From Actinomycetota bacterium (GTDB taxonomy: Bacteria > Actinomycetota > Thermoleophilia > Solirubrobacterales > Solirubrobacteraceae), in contig JAFDWH010000001.1 in NCBI GenBank assembly GCA_018268595.1, forward strand, positions 124,001 to 188,000: a DNA stretch of 64,000 nt. The letters are read 5' to 3'. This document shows, one piece after another, positions 15,768-23,700 of this stretch. The position numbers were made by a program, and so were the translations under genes. Numbering within the stretch: the first letter of the stretch is position 1; every line of letters begins with the position of its first letter. Under the pieces are notes generated by a model that ran no database searches, had not been told where the DNA came from, and was given only the letters and a program-made list of their open reading frames with translations.

Positions 15768-16857
15768 GGCGAGCGGCCTGAGCGTCCGCCTGAAGCTCAC
15801 GCTCAGCTACGCCGGCTTCCTCATGCTCGCCGGCGCCGTGCTGCTCGCCGCCGGGTACTTCTCGCTTTCGCGCGGGGCCCACCCGGGCGTGATCTTCCTG
15901 GTCCGCAGCCACGCCGACCTCCTGCGCAGCTTCGCTCCGATCGCGGCCGTCGTCATGGCATTCCTGCTGGTGTTCGGTCTGGTCGGAGGGTGGCTGCTGG
16001 CCGGCCGGATGCTCGCTCCCTTGGAGCGCATCACCGACGCCACGCGCACGGCCGCGACGGGATCGCTCGGCCACCGGATCCGGCTGCGGGGCCGCAGAGA
16101 CGAGTTCCGCGAGCTCGCCGACGCGTTCGACGCGATGCTCGCGCGGCTGGAGGCGCACGTCGGCGAGCAGCAGCGCTTCGCGGCCAACGCCTCCCACGAG
16201 CTGCGCACGCCGCTGGCGGTCACGCAGACGCTGCTCGAGGTGGCTCGCAACGATCCCGACCGCGGCGACGACGAGCTCGTCGAGCGTCTCCGTCACGTCA
16301 ACACGCGAGCGATCGACCTGACCGAAGCGCTGCTGCTGCTCAGCCGCGCGGATCAGCGGTCCTTCGTGCGGGAGCAGGTCGACCTGTCGCTGCTGGCGGA
16401 AGAGGCCACCGAGACGCTGCTCCCGCTCGCCGAGCAGCGCGGCGTCACCGTCGAGACCGCCGGCGACGTGGCCCACACCGTCGGCTCGTCCGCCCTCCTG
16501 CTGCAGATGACGACGAACCTCGTGCACAACGCGATCGTCCACAACGTGCCCGAGCAGGGCCTCGTGCGGGTCGTGACCGGCGTTCGCCCGGAGACGGTGG
16601 TGCTGGACGTCGAGAACACCGGCGAGCAGCTCAGCCCGCGGCTGGTTGCCACGCTCGTCGAGCCGTTTCAGCGCGGCTCCAGGCGCATCCGCGCCGAGCA
16701 CGCCGGCGTCGGCCTCGGCCTGGCGATCGTCAAGCGCATCGCCGAAGCGCACGACGGGACCCTGACCCTCACCCCGCGGGCCGCCGGCGGCCTCTTCGTC
16801 ACGGTGCGGCTGCCCGCCGCGACCGCGGCCTCCACCGGCCGGCGCTCCGGCTCGTGA
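15760..16857 (+). CDS. vanS: VanS-type sensor histidine kinase
   Basis: From GTG 15760 the protein has 365 residues: two membrane segments (about 12-35 and 58-82) flanking a very short extracytoplasmic loop, a HAMP region (AGRMLAPLERITDATRTAATGSL), the phospho-acceptor His in NASHELRTPLAV (H146), an N box (NLVHNAIVHN) and the G box (GVGLGLAIVKRI). The short sensor loop fits actinobacterial VanS, which binds the glycopeptide itself. It overlaps vanR by 8 bases, so the pair is coupled. No damage is visible. Confidence 0.9.
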   Translation: MDRASGLSVRLKLTLSYAGFLMLAGAVLLAAGYFSLSRGAHPGVIFLVRSHADLLRSFAPIAAVVMAFLLVFGLVGGWLLAGRMLAPLERITDATRTAATGSLGHRIRLRGRRDEFRELADAFDAMLARLEAHVGEQQRFAANASHELRTPLAVTQTLLEVARNDPDRGDDELVERLRHVNTRAIDLTEALLLLSRADQRSFVREQVDLSLLAEEATETLLPLAEQRGVTVETAGDVAHTVGSSALLLQMTTNLVHNAIVHNVPEQGLVRVVTGVRPETVVLDVENTGEQLSPRLVATLVEPFQRGSRRIRAEHAGVGLGLAIVKRIAEAHDGTLTLTPRAAGGLFVTVRLPAATAASTGRRSGS

Positions 16858-16927
16858 GCTGTCGCAACCGCACACGCCCGCGCGCCAACCCGTACCATCT
16901 CCCGCTCCCCGCCGAGAGGAGGGCAGG

Positions 16928-17104
16928 ATGAAGCAGTTCCGCTGCGCGGACGTGGTTCCGGACTGCACGGCGCGCTTCGAGGCAGAGAGCGAGGCCGGGC
17001 TGCTCGCACAGGTCGTGCGTCACGCGCGCGACGACCACGGGATGGAGCACGTCCCCCACGACGTGCTCGACGCCGTGCGCGCGCACATCGAGGACGTCGA
17101 ATAG
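16928..17104 (+). CDS. DUF1059 family small protein
   Basis: The 58-residue protein MKQFRCADVVPDCTARFEAE matches DUF1059 (hC.dlh..C.f...a.t..Eh...h..H...Hg). Two conserved Cys (C6, C13) and C-terminal His residues (HARDDHGMEHVP) suggest a metal site. A strong Shine-Dalgarno GAGAGGAGGG lies 6 bases before the ATG, and TACCAT about 25 bases further upstream may be the -10. Function is unknown. It is convergent with the EAL gene. Confidence 0.85.
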   Translation: MKQFRCADVVPDCTARFEAESEAGLLAQVVRHARDDHGMEHVPHDVLDAVRAHIEDVE

Positions 17105-17117
17105 CCAGCGGCGCCGG

Positions 17118-18197
17118 TCAACCGTCCGCGGGACGGTCGGCCGCGCGCACGAGCGCCTCGACGAGGCGCTCGAACGGCACGATCCCGGCGTGGTCGCCGT
17201 TCGCGTCGCGGCACACGAGCGGCGCGAAGCGCCGCTCCGGCGGGCGCAGCAGCGCCCGCTGCACCGCCGCCGCGAGCCCGTCGGTCACGCGGAACGCGTC
17301 GACGGCGGAGGCGGACTCGGGCGCGCGCGCCGGCTCCCCGGATGCCGCCGGCCCGCGCTCCACCAGCCCCGCGAGCGAGCCGGGCTCCAGCATCGCGGCG
17401 CCGCGCTCGCGCACGAAGCGGCTGAGCGCGAACGCGACCGGCGTCAGCGTCTTCGCGCGCACGCCGATCAGCGGCCCCTGCGCGAGCGGGACGCGCAGCC
17501 GCAGCAGCGCTTCCAGCTCCTCGACGCGTCTGACGCCTCTCGCGACGAGCGTCGTGCCGAAGCGACCCGCGAGCCGCTCGATCTCGTACAGCAGCGCTCG
17601 CTTCGCCGGCAGCCGGTCGAGCTCCTCGACCAGAGTCCCCTCCAGCTTCGCCAGCTCCGGCCGCACCAGCGCCGCGTGGCGCAGCACGCCGTCCTCGCCA
17701 CCGACGTGATCGACCGCGATGCGCGCGCCGGCCTCGCGCAGCTCCGCCACGCATGCGACGAGGCGCGGCTCGTCGCGTCTCGCGACGCGCGGCACCAGCT
17801 CGATCACGAGCCGGTCGAGCGCGTCGGCGCGCGCGAGGACGCGCCGCACCGGCTCGCGCAGCAGCGTCGCCGGGCGGATGTTGAACGCGAGGAAGCAGCC
17901 ATCCGGCAGGCTCTCGCGCGCGTGCAGGATCGAGCCGACTACGAACGCGTCGTAGTCCGGCTCGAGCCCGCGGCGCAGGGCCTCGGCGTGCCACTGCTCC
18001 GCGGTCAGCACGCCGGGGAAGCGCTCGAGCGCCTCGAAGCCGCAGATCGTCCCGCGCGCGAGGTCGGCGATCGGCTCGTAGATGAGGCGGCAGCGCGCGC
18101 GACGGTCGAGCAGGTGCGCGACGGGCGGATGCCCCGGCGGGTCGGCCGCAGGCTCCGGTTCGCCCGCGTCGCCCGCGTCCGCCGCCGCCCCGGTCAC
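17118..18197 (-). CDS. Degenerate EAL-domain protein with C-terminal CBS-like region
   Basis: The 359-residue soluble protein starts at GTG 18197. An EAL fold covers about residues 35-270: FEALER (EAL motif), FNIRP (Asn motif), VIELVPR, AVDHVGGE (normally DDFG), LAKLEG (Lys), LVARGVRR (normally EGVE) and LAQGPLIG (Gln). The second metal-binding Asp is His and the catalytic Glu of EGVE is Arg, so c-di-GMP hydrolysis is unlikely. The remainder (about 285-355) looks like a CBS-type pair end (FAPLVCRDANGDHAGIVP). It follows the PucR gene by 7 bases, so the two form an operon. Confidence 0.78.
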   Translation of the reverse strand: MTGAAADAGDAGEPEPAADPPGHPPVAHLLDRRARCRLIYEPIADLARGTICGFEALERFPGVLTAEQWHAEALRRGLEPDYDAFVVGSILHARESLPDGCFLAFNIRPATLLREPVRRVLARADALDRLVIELVPRVARRDEPRLVACVAELREAGARIAVDHVGGEDGVLRHAALVRPELAKLEGTLVEELDRLPAKRALLYEIERLAGRFGTTLVARGVRRVEELEALLRLRVPLAQGPLIGVRAKTLTPVAFALSRFVRERGAAMLEPGSLAGLVERGPAASGEPARAPESASAVDAFRVTDGLAAAVQRALLRPPERRFAPLVCRDANGDHAGIVPFERLVEALVRAADRPADG

Positions 18198-18204
18198 GCG
18201 TCCC

Positions 18205-19473
18205 TCATGCGCCCGGCCGTCGCGGCGCCGTCCCCCGCTCGGGCGTCTCGCGCCGCACGCGGCCGGCCGCCACGCCGCGCTCCGACGCCGGCCCGCGCGG
18301 CGCGGCGATGCCGAGCACGCGCATCGCCTTGAGGCCGAAGGAGAGCTTCTCGCGCCCGTCCGTCGAGTTGACGTCGAGCCCGGTGATCTCGCGCACGCGC
18401 TCGAAGCGGTAGCGGACCGTGTGGCGGTGCGTGATCAGCCGCGCCGCGGTCGCGTTCACGTTGCCGTCGCACTCGAGGAACGTCTCGAGCGTTCCGACGA
18501 GGTCGGACGTCTCGTACTGCTCGTCGTAGGCGACGAGCTTCGAGACCGTCTCGTCGTAGAAGCGCCGCAGTTCGGCCGGGTCGCTCATGTGCGGCAGCAG
18601 CAGCTGGTAGGTGCCGGTGTCGTCGTAGGCGAGCAGCGCTTCGTCCTGGTCGCCCTCGACGACGTTCGCGGCCAGCAGCGCCTCGTTGCCGGCGCGGTGC
18701 AGGTCGACCGGGTCGCGCGCGACGCGGCTGCGGCCGACCGCGAAGGCGAAGCCGCTGAGGTTCGCCTCCAGCTCGCGCAGGACGGTCGCCGCGACGCGCC
18801 GCCCGCCCTCGCCGTCGGGGTCGGGAGCCAGCACGACGACCTCGTCGCCGTCGCTCCCGCGCGTGGCGGCGGCGATCGCGCCCGGCGCGATCGAGCGCGC
18901 GGCGCGCTCGGACAGCGCCAGCAGGCGCGCCCGCCAGTCGTCCTCGACGGTCGTGCGAGGGTGCGCACGCACGACGACGACGCTGCCGCCGCGGTCGAGC
19001 GCGATGCCGAGCTCCTTGCCGCGCGCGACGAGGTCGTCGCGGTCGCGCACCTCGCGCGCCAGCACGGCGTGCACGAACTCGGCGGCGGCCGCCTCCGAGG
19101 CGCGCTCCGGGCCGCGCACGCGCTCCACCTCGGAGGCGACGAGCGTCGTCACGAGCCGCAGCAGCGCGGGATCGGGCGAGCCCTCGCGCCCGCGCAGCCG
19201 CAGCTCCCCGACGACCGCGTCGGCGACGCGCAGCTCGACGCGCTCGACCCCCTCCGCGTCGCGCAACAGCGCGCGCTCCTCGGCCGGCGAGCGCGCGGCG
19301 ACCGCCAGCACGACGCTCGTGCGGTCGATCAGCACGAGGCTCGCGTCGAGCGCGCGCGCGGCGGCGCGCACGATCTCCGGGAGGCCGGCGCCCGCCGCGA
19401 CCGCGTCCGTGATCGCCCCGAGCGCGCCCAGGTCCGGCGTCGACGCCGTCTCGTCGCGCGCGTGGGGGGACAT
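18205..19473 (-). CDS. PucR/CdaR-family transcriptional regulator
   Basis: The 422-residue protein has an N-terminal GAF-like sensor (about 15-115), a middle GGDEF-like module (about 150-290) and a C-terminal PucR helix-turn-helix: LVGTLETFLECDGNVNATAA then HRHTVRYRFERVREITGLD. PucR-type factors sense small metabolites such as purines, sugar acids or amino acids. It is divergent from the GlcD-like oxidase, with only 36 bases between them. By analogy with CdaR/GlcC arrangements it probably controls that gene, with a glycolate or D-lactate-type hydroxyacid as a possible ligand. Confidence 0.88.
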   Translation of the reverse strand: MSPHARDETASTPDLGALGAITDAVAAGAGLPEIVRAAARALDASLVLIDRTSVVLAVAARSPAEERALLRDAEGVERVELRVADAVVGELRLRGREGSPDPALLRLVTTLVASEVERVRGPERASEAAAAEFVHAVLAREVRDRDDLVARGKELGIALDRGGSVVVVRAHPRTTVEDDWRARLLALSERAARSIAPGAIAAATRGSDGDEVVVLAPDPDGEGGRRVAATVLRELEANLSGFAFAVGRSRVARDPVDLHRAGNEALLAANVVEGDQDEALLAYDDTGTYQLLLPHMSDPAELRRFYDETVSKLVAYDEQYETSDLVGTLETFLECDGNVNATAARLITHRHTVRYRFERVREITGLDVNSTDGREKLSFGLKAMRVLGIAAPRGPASERGVAAGRVRRETPERGTAPRRPGA

Positions 19474-19509
19474 CGCCCGATTGTACGGCGCGGACTATCG
19501 TGATCCGCC

Positions 19510-20877
19510 ATGCGCACGCTGCCGGAGCTGCGGTCGATCGTCGGCGAGGCGGGGCTTCGCGACGCCGACGACGCGCGCTTCTGGCGCGACGCGACCGAGG
19601 CGCAGGGGCTGAGCGGCCGGCCCGACGCGGTCGTGCTGCCGGCCACGCGCGAGGAGGTCGCCGCGGTCGTCGCGTGGTGCTACGCGCACGACGTCGCGAT
19701 CGTGCCGCGTGGCGGCGGCTCGGGCTTCTCCGGCGGCTGCGTGCCGGTCGACGGCGGCGTTGTCGTCGCGCTCGACCGCATGACGCGGGTGCGCGCGTTC
19801 GACCCGCTGCTGTGGCGCATCCACGTCGAGGCCGGCCTGCGCACGAGCGAGCTGCGCCGGCTCGCGCGCGAGAACGGTCTCCTCTTCCCGCCCGACCCGG
19901 GCGCCGCCGAGCAGTCGCAGATCGGCGGGAACGTCGCGACGAACGCCGGCGGCCCGCACGCCTTCAAGTACGGCGTCACCGGACGCTGGGTGACCGGCCT
20001 CGAGGCGGTCGTCGCGCCCGGCGAGCTGATCGAGGTCGGCGGTCCGCTGCGCAAGGACGTCGCCGGCTACGACCTGAAAGGCCTGCTGATCGGCTCCGAG
20101 GGGACGCTCGGAATCGTCACCGCCGCCTGGCTGCGGCTGGTGCCGGCGCCCGCGGCGGCGATCCCGGTCGCCGCCGTCTACCGCCACGCGCGCGACGGCT
20201 GCGCCGCGCTCGAGCGGGTGCTCGGCAGCGGGCTGGAGCCGGCCGCGCTCGAGTTCCTCGACGCCGGCGCGCTCGCGGCCGCGCGCGACGCGTTCCCGTC
20301 CGCGCTGCCCGGCGACGCCGCGTTCATGCTGCTGACGGAGGCCGACGGATCCGCCGAGGAGGCCGCGCGGCTCGCCGGCGAGCTGCGCGAGGCGCTCGCC
20401 GAGGGAGCGCTCGCCGTTCACGCCCCCAAGGGGCCGGCCGAGACGGCGGCGCTGTGGCGCTGGCGCGACGGCGTCTCGATCGCCGTGACGGCGCAGCGCG
20501 GCGGCAAGATGAGCGAGGACGTCGCGGTGCCGCTCGACCGCCTCGCCGAGGCGATCGAGGCGACGCTGGAGATCGGCGCGCGCCACGACCTCGACGCCTG
20601 CAGCTGGGGCCACGCCGGCGACGGCAACCTGCACGCGACGTTCCTGCTCGACCGGCGCGACCCGGCGCAGGTCGCGCGCGCGGAGGCCGCGGCCGTCGAG
20701 CTGTTCCAACTGGCCGGCCGGCTCGGCGGGACGATCAGCGGCGAGCACGGCCTCGGCTGGGTCAAGCGCGGGCACCTCGGCGAGCAGTGGAGCCCCGCCG
20801 CGCTGCGGCTGCACGCGGCGATCAAGCGGACGCTCGACCCGAAGAACCTGCTGAACCCGGGCAAGAAGACGGGCTGA
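19510..20877 (+). CDS. FAD-linked oxidase, GlcD / D-lactate dehydrogenase type
   Basis: The 455-residue enzyme has the VAO/PCMH FAD-binding domain (VPRGGGSGFSGGCVPVDGGV; PPDPGAAEQSQIGGNVATNAGG) and the C-terminal FAD-oxidase cap with WGHAGDGNLHATF and SGEHGLGWVKR. Family members oxidise D-2-hydroxyacids such as glycolate or D-lactate to 2-oxoacids. No GlcE or GlcF partner is adjacent, so it may act alone or with distant subunits. TATCGT at 19496-19501 is 8 bases before the ATG. Divergent PucR regulator next door. Confidence 0.88.
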   Translation: MRTLPELRSIVGEAGLRDADDARFWRDATEAQGLSGRPDAVVLPATREEVAAVVAWCYAHDVAIVPRGGGSGFSGGCVPVDGGVVVALDRMTRVRAFDPLLWRIHVEAGLRTSELRRLARENGLLFPPDPGAAEQSQIGGNVATNAGGPHAFKYGVTGRWVTGLEAVVAPGELIEVGGPLRKDVAGYDLKGLLIGSEGTLGIVTAAWLRLVPAPAAAIPVAAVYRHARDGCAALERVLGSGLEPAALEFLDAGALAAARDAFPSALPGDAAFMLLTEADGSAEEAARLAGELREALAEGALAVHAPKGPAETAALWRWRDGVSIAVTAQRGGKMSEDVAVPLDRLAEAIEATLEIGARHDLDACSWGHAGDGNLHATFLLDRRDPAQVARAEAAAVELFQLAGRLGGTISGEHGLGWVKRGHLGEQWSPAALRLHAAIKRTLDPKNLLNPGKKTG

Positions 20878-20889
20878 CGCCCGCCGCGC

Positions 20890-21111
20890 TCAGAAGTAGC
20901 GCGGCCAGAGATAGATGACGGCGGCGCCGGCGAGGACCCCCACGCCGACGAACGCGCCGAGCACCCACAGCGACAGCAGTCCGGCGACGACCCGCTCCCA
21001 CGCGCGCTCGTAGGAGGAGACGACCGGCACGAGCACGAGGCCGACGAACGTCGCGAGGCCGGCGACGCCGGCGCAGATCGCGACGAGCTGGGTGATCGCG
21101 TCGTGGCTCAT
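20890..21111 (-). CDS. Small two-helix membrane protein (73 aa)
   Basis: The protein MSHDAITQLVAICAGVAGLA has two hydrophobic segments (about 8-30 and 40-68) and a short charged turn (SSYERAWERV). Its ATG overlaps the ispE stop codon as ATGA, so it is the last gene of the metG-tatD-rsmA-ispE run. No family is recognised. Small membrane proteins at this position recur in related actinobacteria to my recollection, but the function is unknown. Confidence 0.75.
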   Translation of the reverse strand: MSHDAITQLVAICAGVAGLATFVGLVLVPVVSSYERAWERVVAGLLSLWVLGAFVGVGVLAGAAVIYLWPRYF

Positions 21112-22070
21112 GCGCTCTGCGGATCGTCCCACACCCCGCGGACCGCCGCGAACGCGGCGTCGACCGGGTGGGCGCCGGTCGCGCCCGGGAAGCGGTCGCG
21201 CAGCTCGCGCGCCGCGTCCTCCGCCGCCGCCGGCCCGTCCGGCCCGAGGAAGAGGCCGACGACAGTCGGGCCGGAGCCGGACACCAGCGCGTGGTCGGCG
21301 CCGGCCGCGCGCGCCGCCGCGAGCGCCGCGTCGATCGACGGGCACAGCGAGCGGGCGGCCGGCTCGAGATCGTTGACGAGCAGCGCGGCGGGCAGCTCGC
21401 CGCGCGCGAGCGCCGCCTCGACCTCGGCGCGCCGCGCCGCCAGCTCCGCGGCGCTGCGCGGCAGCCCGAGCCGGTCGGCCGCGCGGAACACGTCGGGCGT
21501 GGAGAGCGCATGCGGCGAGGGCAGCACGAGCGCGCCGTGCGGCGGCAGCGGCGGGAGCGGTCGCACGTCCTCGCCGGCGCCGCCGACAAGCACCGGCCCG
21601 GGCGCGACCTGCGACGGGACGTCGGCGCCGAGGAGCGGCGCGAGCTGCGCGAGCAGGGGATCGCCCGCACCGCGGCCGGCCGCGTGCGCGACGAGCCGCA
21701 GCGCGGCGGCGGCGTCGCCCGAGCCGCCACCCATGCCGGCCGCGACCGGCACGCGCTTGGCGATCGTCAGCCGCAGCGGCGGCCCCTCCCAGCCGCTCAC
21801 GGCGCGGAACGCGGCGAGCGCCTCGCCGGCGAGGTTCGGCCCCTCGACGCCGGCGCACACGACCTCGTCCTCGCCCGCGGCGCAGCCCATGTCGCCCGCC
21901 CCCACCGCGGCGGCGAGCGGCGCCCCGCCGGGCAGCGGCTCGAGCGTCAGCTCGTCCGCCAGCGACAGCGGCTCGATCACGCTGACCAGCTCGTGCAGCC
22001 CGTCGGCGCGCGTCTCGCCGAGGAACAGGCAGAGGTTCGTCTTGCCGGGCGCGAGCGCGGTGAGCGTCAT
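21108..22070 (-). CDS. ispE: 4-diphosphocytidyl-2-C-methyl-D-erythritol kinase
   Basis: The 320-residue GHMP kinase starts MTLTALAPGKTNLCLFLGE and carries the ATP-binding loop PVAAGMGGGSGDAAAALR and the third motif LVSGSGPTVVGLF. It phosphorylates CDP-ME in the non-mevalonate isoprenoid pathway. The usual AKINL start is AKTNL-like here (APGKTNL). ATG 22070 overlaps the rsmA stop (ATGA). ispE next to rsmA is a conserved actinobacterial arrangement. Confidence 0.93.
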   Translation of the reverse strand: MTLTALAPGKTNLCLFLGETRADGLHELVSVIEPLSLADELTLEPLPGGAPLAAAVGAGDMGCAAGEDEVVCAGVEGPNLAGEALAAFRAVSGWEGPPLRLTIAKRVPVAAGMGGGSGDAAAALRLVAHAAGRGAGDPLLAQLAPLLGADVPSQVAPGPVLVGGAGEDVRPLPPLPPHGALVLPSPHALSTPDVFRAADRLGLPRSAAELAARRAEVEAALARGELPAALLVNDLEPAARSLCPSIDAALAAARAAGADHALVSGSGPTVVGLFLGPDGPAAAEDAARELRDRFPGATGAHPVDAAFAAVRGVWDDPQSA

Positions 22071-22948
22071 GCGCCCGGCTCCGGCTCCCCAGCTGCGCCG
22101 CCGCGCGCACGCGGCGCCTCCGCCACGGCCTCCCACAGCTCGCGCAGCCGCTCCGGCGCGAGCCGCTCGGCGCGCACGTCGAGCGGCTCGCCGAGCGCCT
22201 CCAGCGCCGTGCGCACGGCGTCGCGGTCGGCCGCGCCCGCGAGCGCGAGCGAGCGCGCGAGCGCCTTGCGGCGGTGCGCGAACGCGCCCTGCACGAACGC
22301 GCGCAGCGCCGGCGGCACCGGCTCGGCGCCGGCCCGCCGCGCAAGCCCGACGAGCACCGAGTCGACGTTCGGCACCGGGAAGAACACCTGCCGCGAGATG
22401 CCCCGCAGCACGCGCACCTCGCAGGCAAGCTGGGCGAGCACCGACGGCACCCCGTACGCGCCCGTCCCGGCTTGCGCGGCGAAGCGCTCGCCGACCTCCT
22501 TCTGCACCATCGCGACCCAGCGTGTCACGGTCGGGAGCTGCTCGACCGTGCGCAGGATCGCGCCGGCTGCGATCCCATACGGCAGGTTCGCGACGACCTT
22601 GGTGGGCGCGGGCGCCAACGCCGCCAGATCGAGGGTCATCGCGTCCGCCAGCCACAGCGTCGCGCGCTCGCCGAACGGGTCGAGCGCGTCGCGCAGCGCC
22701 GGCTCCAGCGAGCGATCCACCTCCACGACGTGCACGTGCGCGACGCGCGCCGCCAGGTGCTCGGACAGCACGCCGACGCCGCCGCCGATCTCCAGCACGA
22801 CGTCGTCGGGCGTCAGCTCCGCCGCGCGCGCGATCACGTCGAGGATGTTCGAGTCGATCAGGAAGTTCTGGCCGAGGTCGCGCTTCGGCCGCACCCCGAA
22901 CCGCCGCACGCGGCGCAGCGTCGGCTGAGTCGGCTCGGGCGCGCTCAC
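22067..22948 (-). CDS. rsmA: 16S rRNA (adenine1518/1519-N6)-dimethyltransferase
   Basis: The 293-residue protein begins VSAPEPTQP, then KRDLGQNFLIDSNIL, the KsgA signature, with the SAM motif VLEIGGGVGVLSEHL and the catalytic NLPY (VVANLPYGIAAG). It dimethylates two adenines in the 3' hairpin of 16S rRNA. GTG 22948 overlaps the tatD stop as GTGA, and the stop overlaps the ispE ATG, so the genes are translationally chained. Confidence 0.94.
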   Translation of the reverse strand: MSAPEPTQPTLRRVRRFGVRPKRDLGQNFLIDSNILDVIARAAELTPDDVVLEIGGGVGVLSEHLAARVAHVHVVEVDRSLEPALRDALDPFGERATLWLADAMTLDLAALAPAPTKVVANLPYGIAAGAILRTVEQLPTVTRWVAMVQKEVGERFAAQAGTGAYGVPSVLAQLACEVRVLRGISRQVFFPVPNVDSVLVGLARRAGAEPVPPALRAFVQGAFAHRRKALARSLALAGAADRDAVRTALEALGEPLDVRAERLAPERLRELWEAVAEAPRARGGAAGEPEPGA

Positions 22949-23700
22949 CAGCCGAACAGCTCGGCGGCGTTGCGCTCGACCTGCGCCTCGAGCGCCTCGT
23001 AGGCGACGCCGCGCTCGGCCGCGAGCGCCTCCGCCGTGAGCGTCACATTCGCCGGCTGGTTGCGCTCCTTGCGCACCGCCTGCGGCGTCAGGTACGGCGC
23101 GTCGGTCTCGACCAGCAGCTTGTCGTCGGGGACCCGCTTCGCCGCCTCGCGCAGCGCGCCGTTCGGCGGGTAGGTGACGTTGCCGGCGAACGAGATCCAA
23201 TACCCGCGCGCGACGCACTCCTCGACGCGGTCGGCCATCGAGAAGCAGTGCAGGATCACGCGCACGCCGTGCGGGTCGGCCTCGGCCGCGAGCTGGTCGA
23301 GCGTCTGCTGGTCGGCCGTGCGCGTGTGGATCACGAGCGGCTTGCCGGTCGCGCGCGCGAGGCCGATCTGCGCGCTGAACGCGCGCGCCTGGTCGCTCGC
23401 CGGGGCCCAGTCGCGGTGGAAGTCGAGGCCGGTCTCGCCGATCGCGCGGCAGCGCGGGTGCGCCGCGAGCGCCTCCAGCTCGGCGAGGTCGGCGGCGTCG
23501 AAGCCGGTCGCGTGGTTCGGGTGGCGGCCGATCGCGACGTACACCTGCGGGAAGTCCTCCGCGAGCGCGAGCGCGGCGCGGCACGAGTCGCCGTCGGTCC
23601 CGACCGTCAGCATCCGCCGCACGCCGACCCGCTCCGCCGCGCGGACCAGCTCCTCCGGCGAGGGCGCGCACGACGTCAGGTGGGTGTGGCTGTCGATCAC
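22945..23700 (-). CDS. TatD-family metal-dependent DNase
   Basis: The 251-residue TIM-barrel hydrolase shows MIDSHTHL (HxH), AIGETGLDFH (metal-bridging Glu), VIHTRTAD, ILHCFSM and LVETDAPYL, the full set of metal ligands of TatD/YcfH proteins. TatD enzymes are 3'-5' DNases; the YcfH type in a metG-tatD-rsmA operon is typical and its exact role is unsettled. The GTG start at 23700 overlaps the metG stop. Confidence 0.92.
   Translation of the reverse strand: MIDSHTHLTSCAPSPEELVRAAERVGVRRMLTVGTDGDSCRAALALAEDFPQVYVAIGRHPNHATGFDAADLAELEALAAHPRCRAIGETGLDFHRDWAPASDQARAFSAQIGLARATGKPLVIHTRTADQQTLDQLAAEADPHGVRVILHCFSMADRVEECVARGYWISFAGNVTYPPNGALREAAKRVPDDKLLVETDAPYLTPQAVRKERNQPANVTLTAEALAAERGVAYEALEAQVERNAAELFGW

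Noticed and set aside
12795-16857. The tRNA-Gln to vanS block as a complete integrative element
   Set aside because: No integrase, excisionase, transfer gene or flanking direct repeat was found in the window. Only the position beside the tRNA is suggestive.
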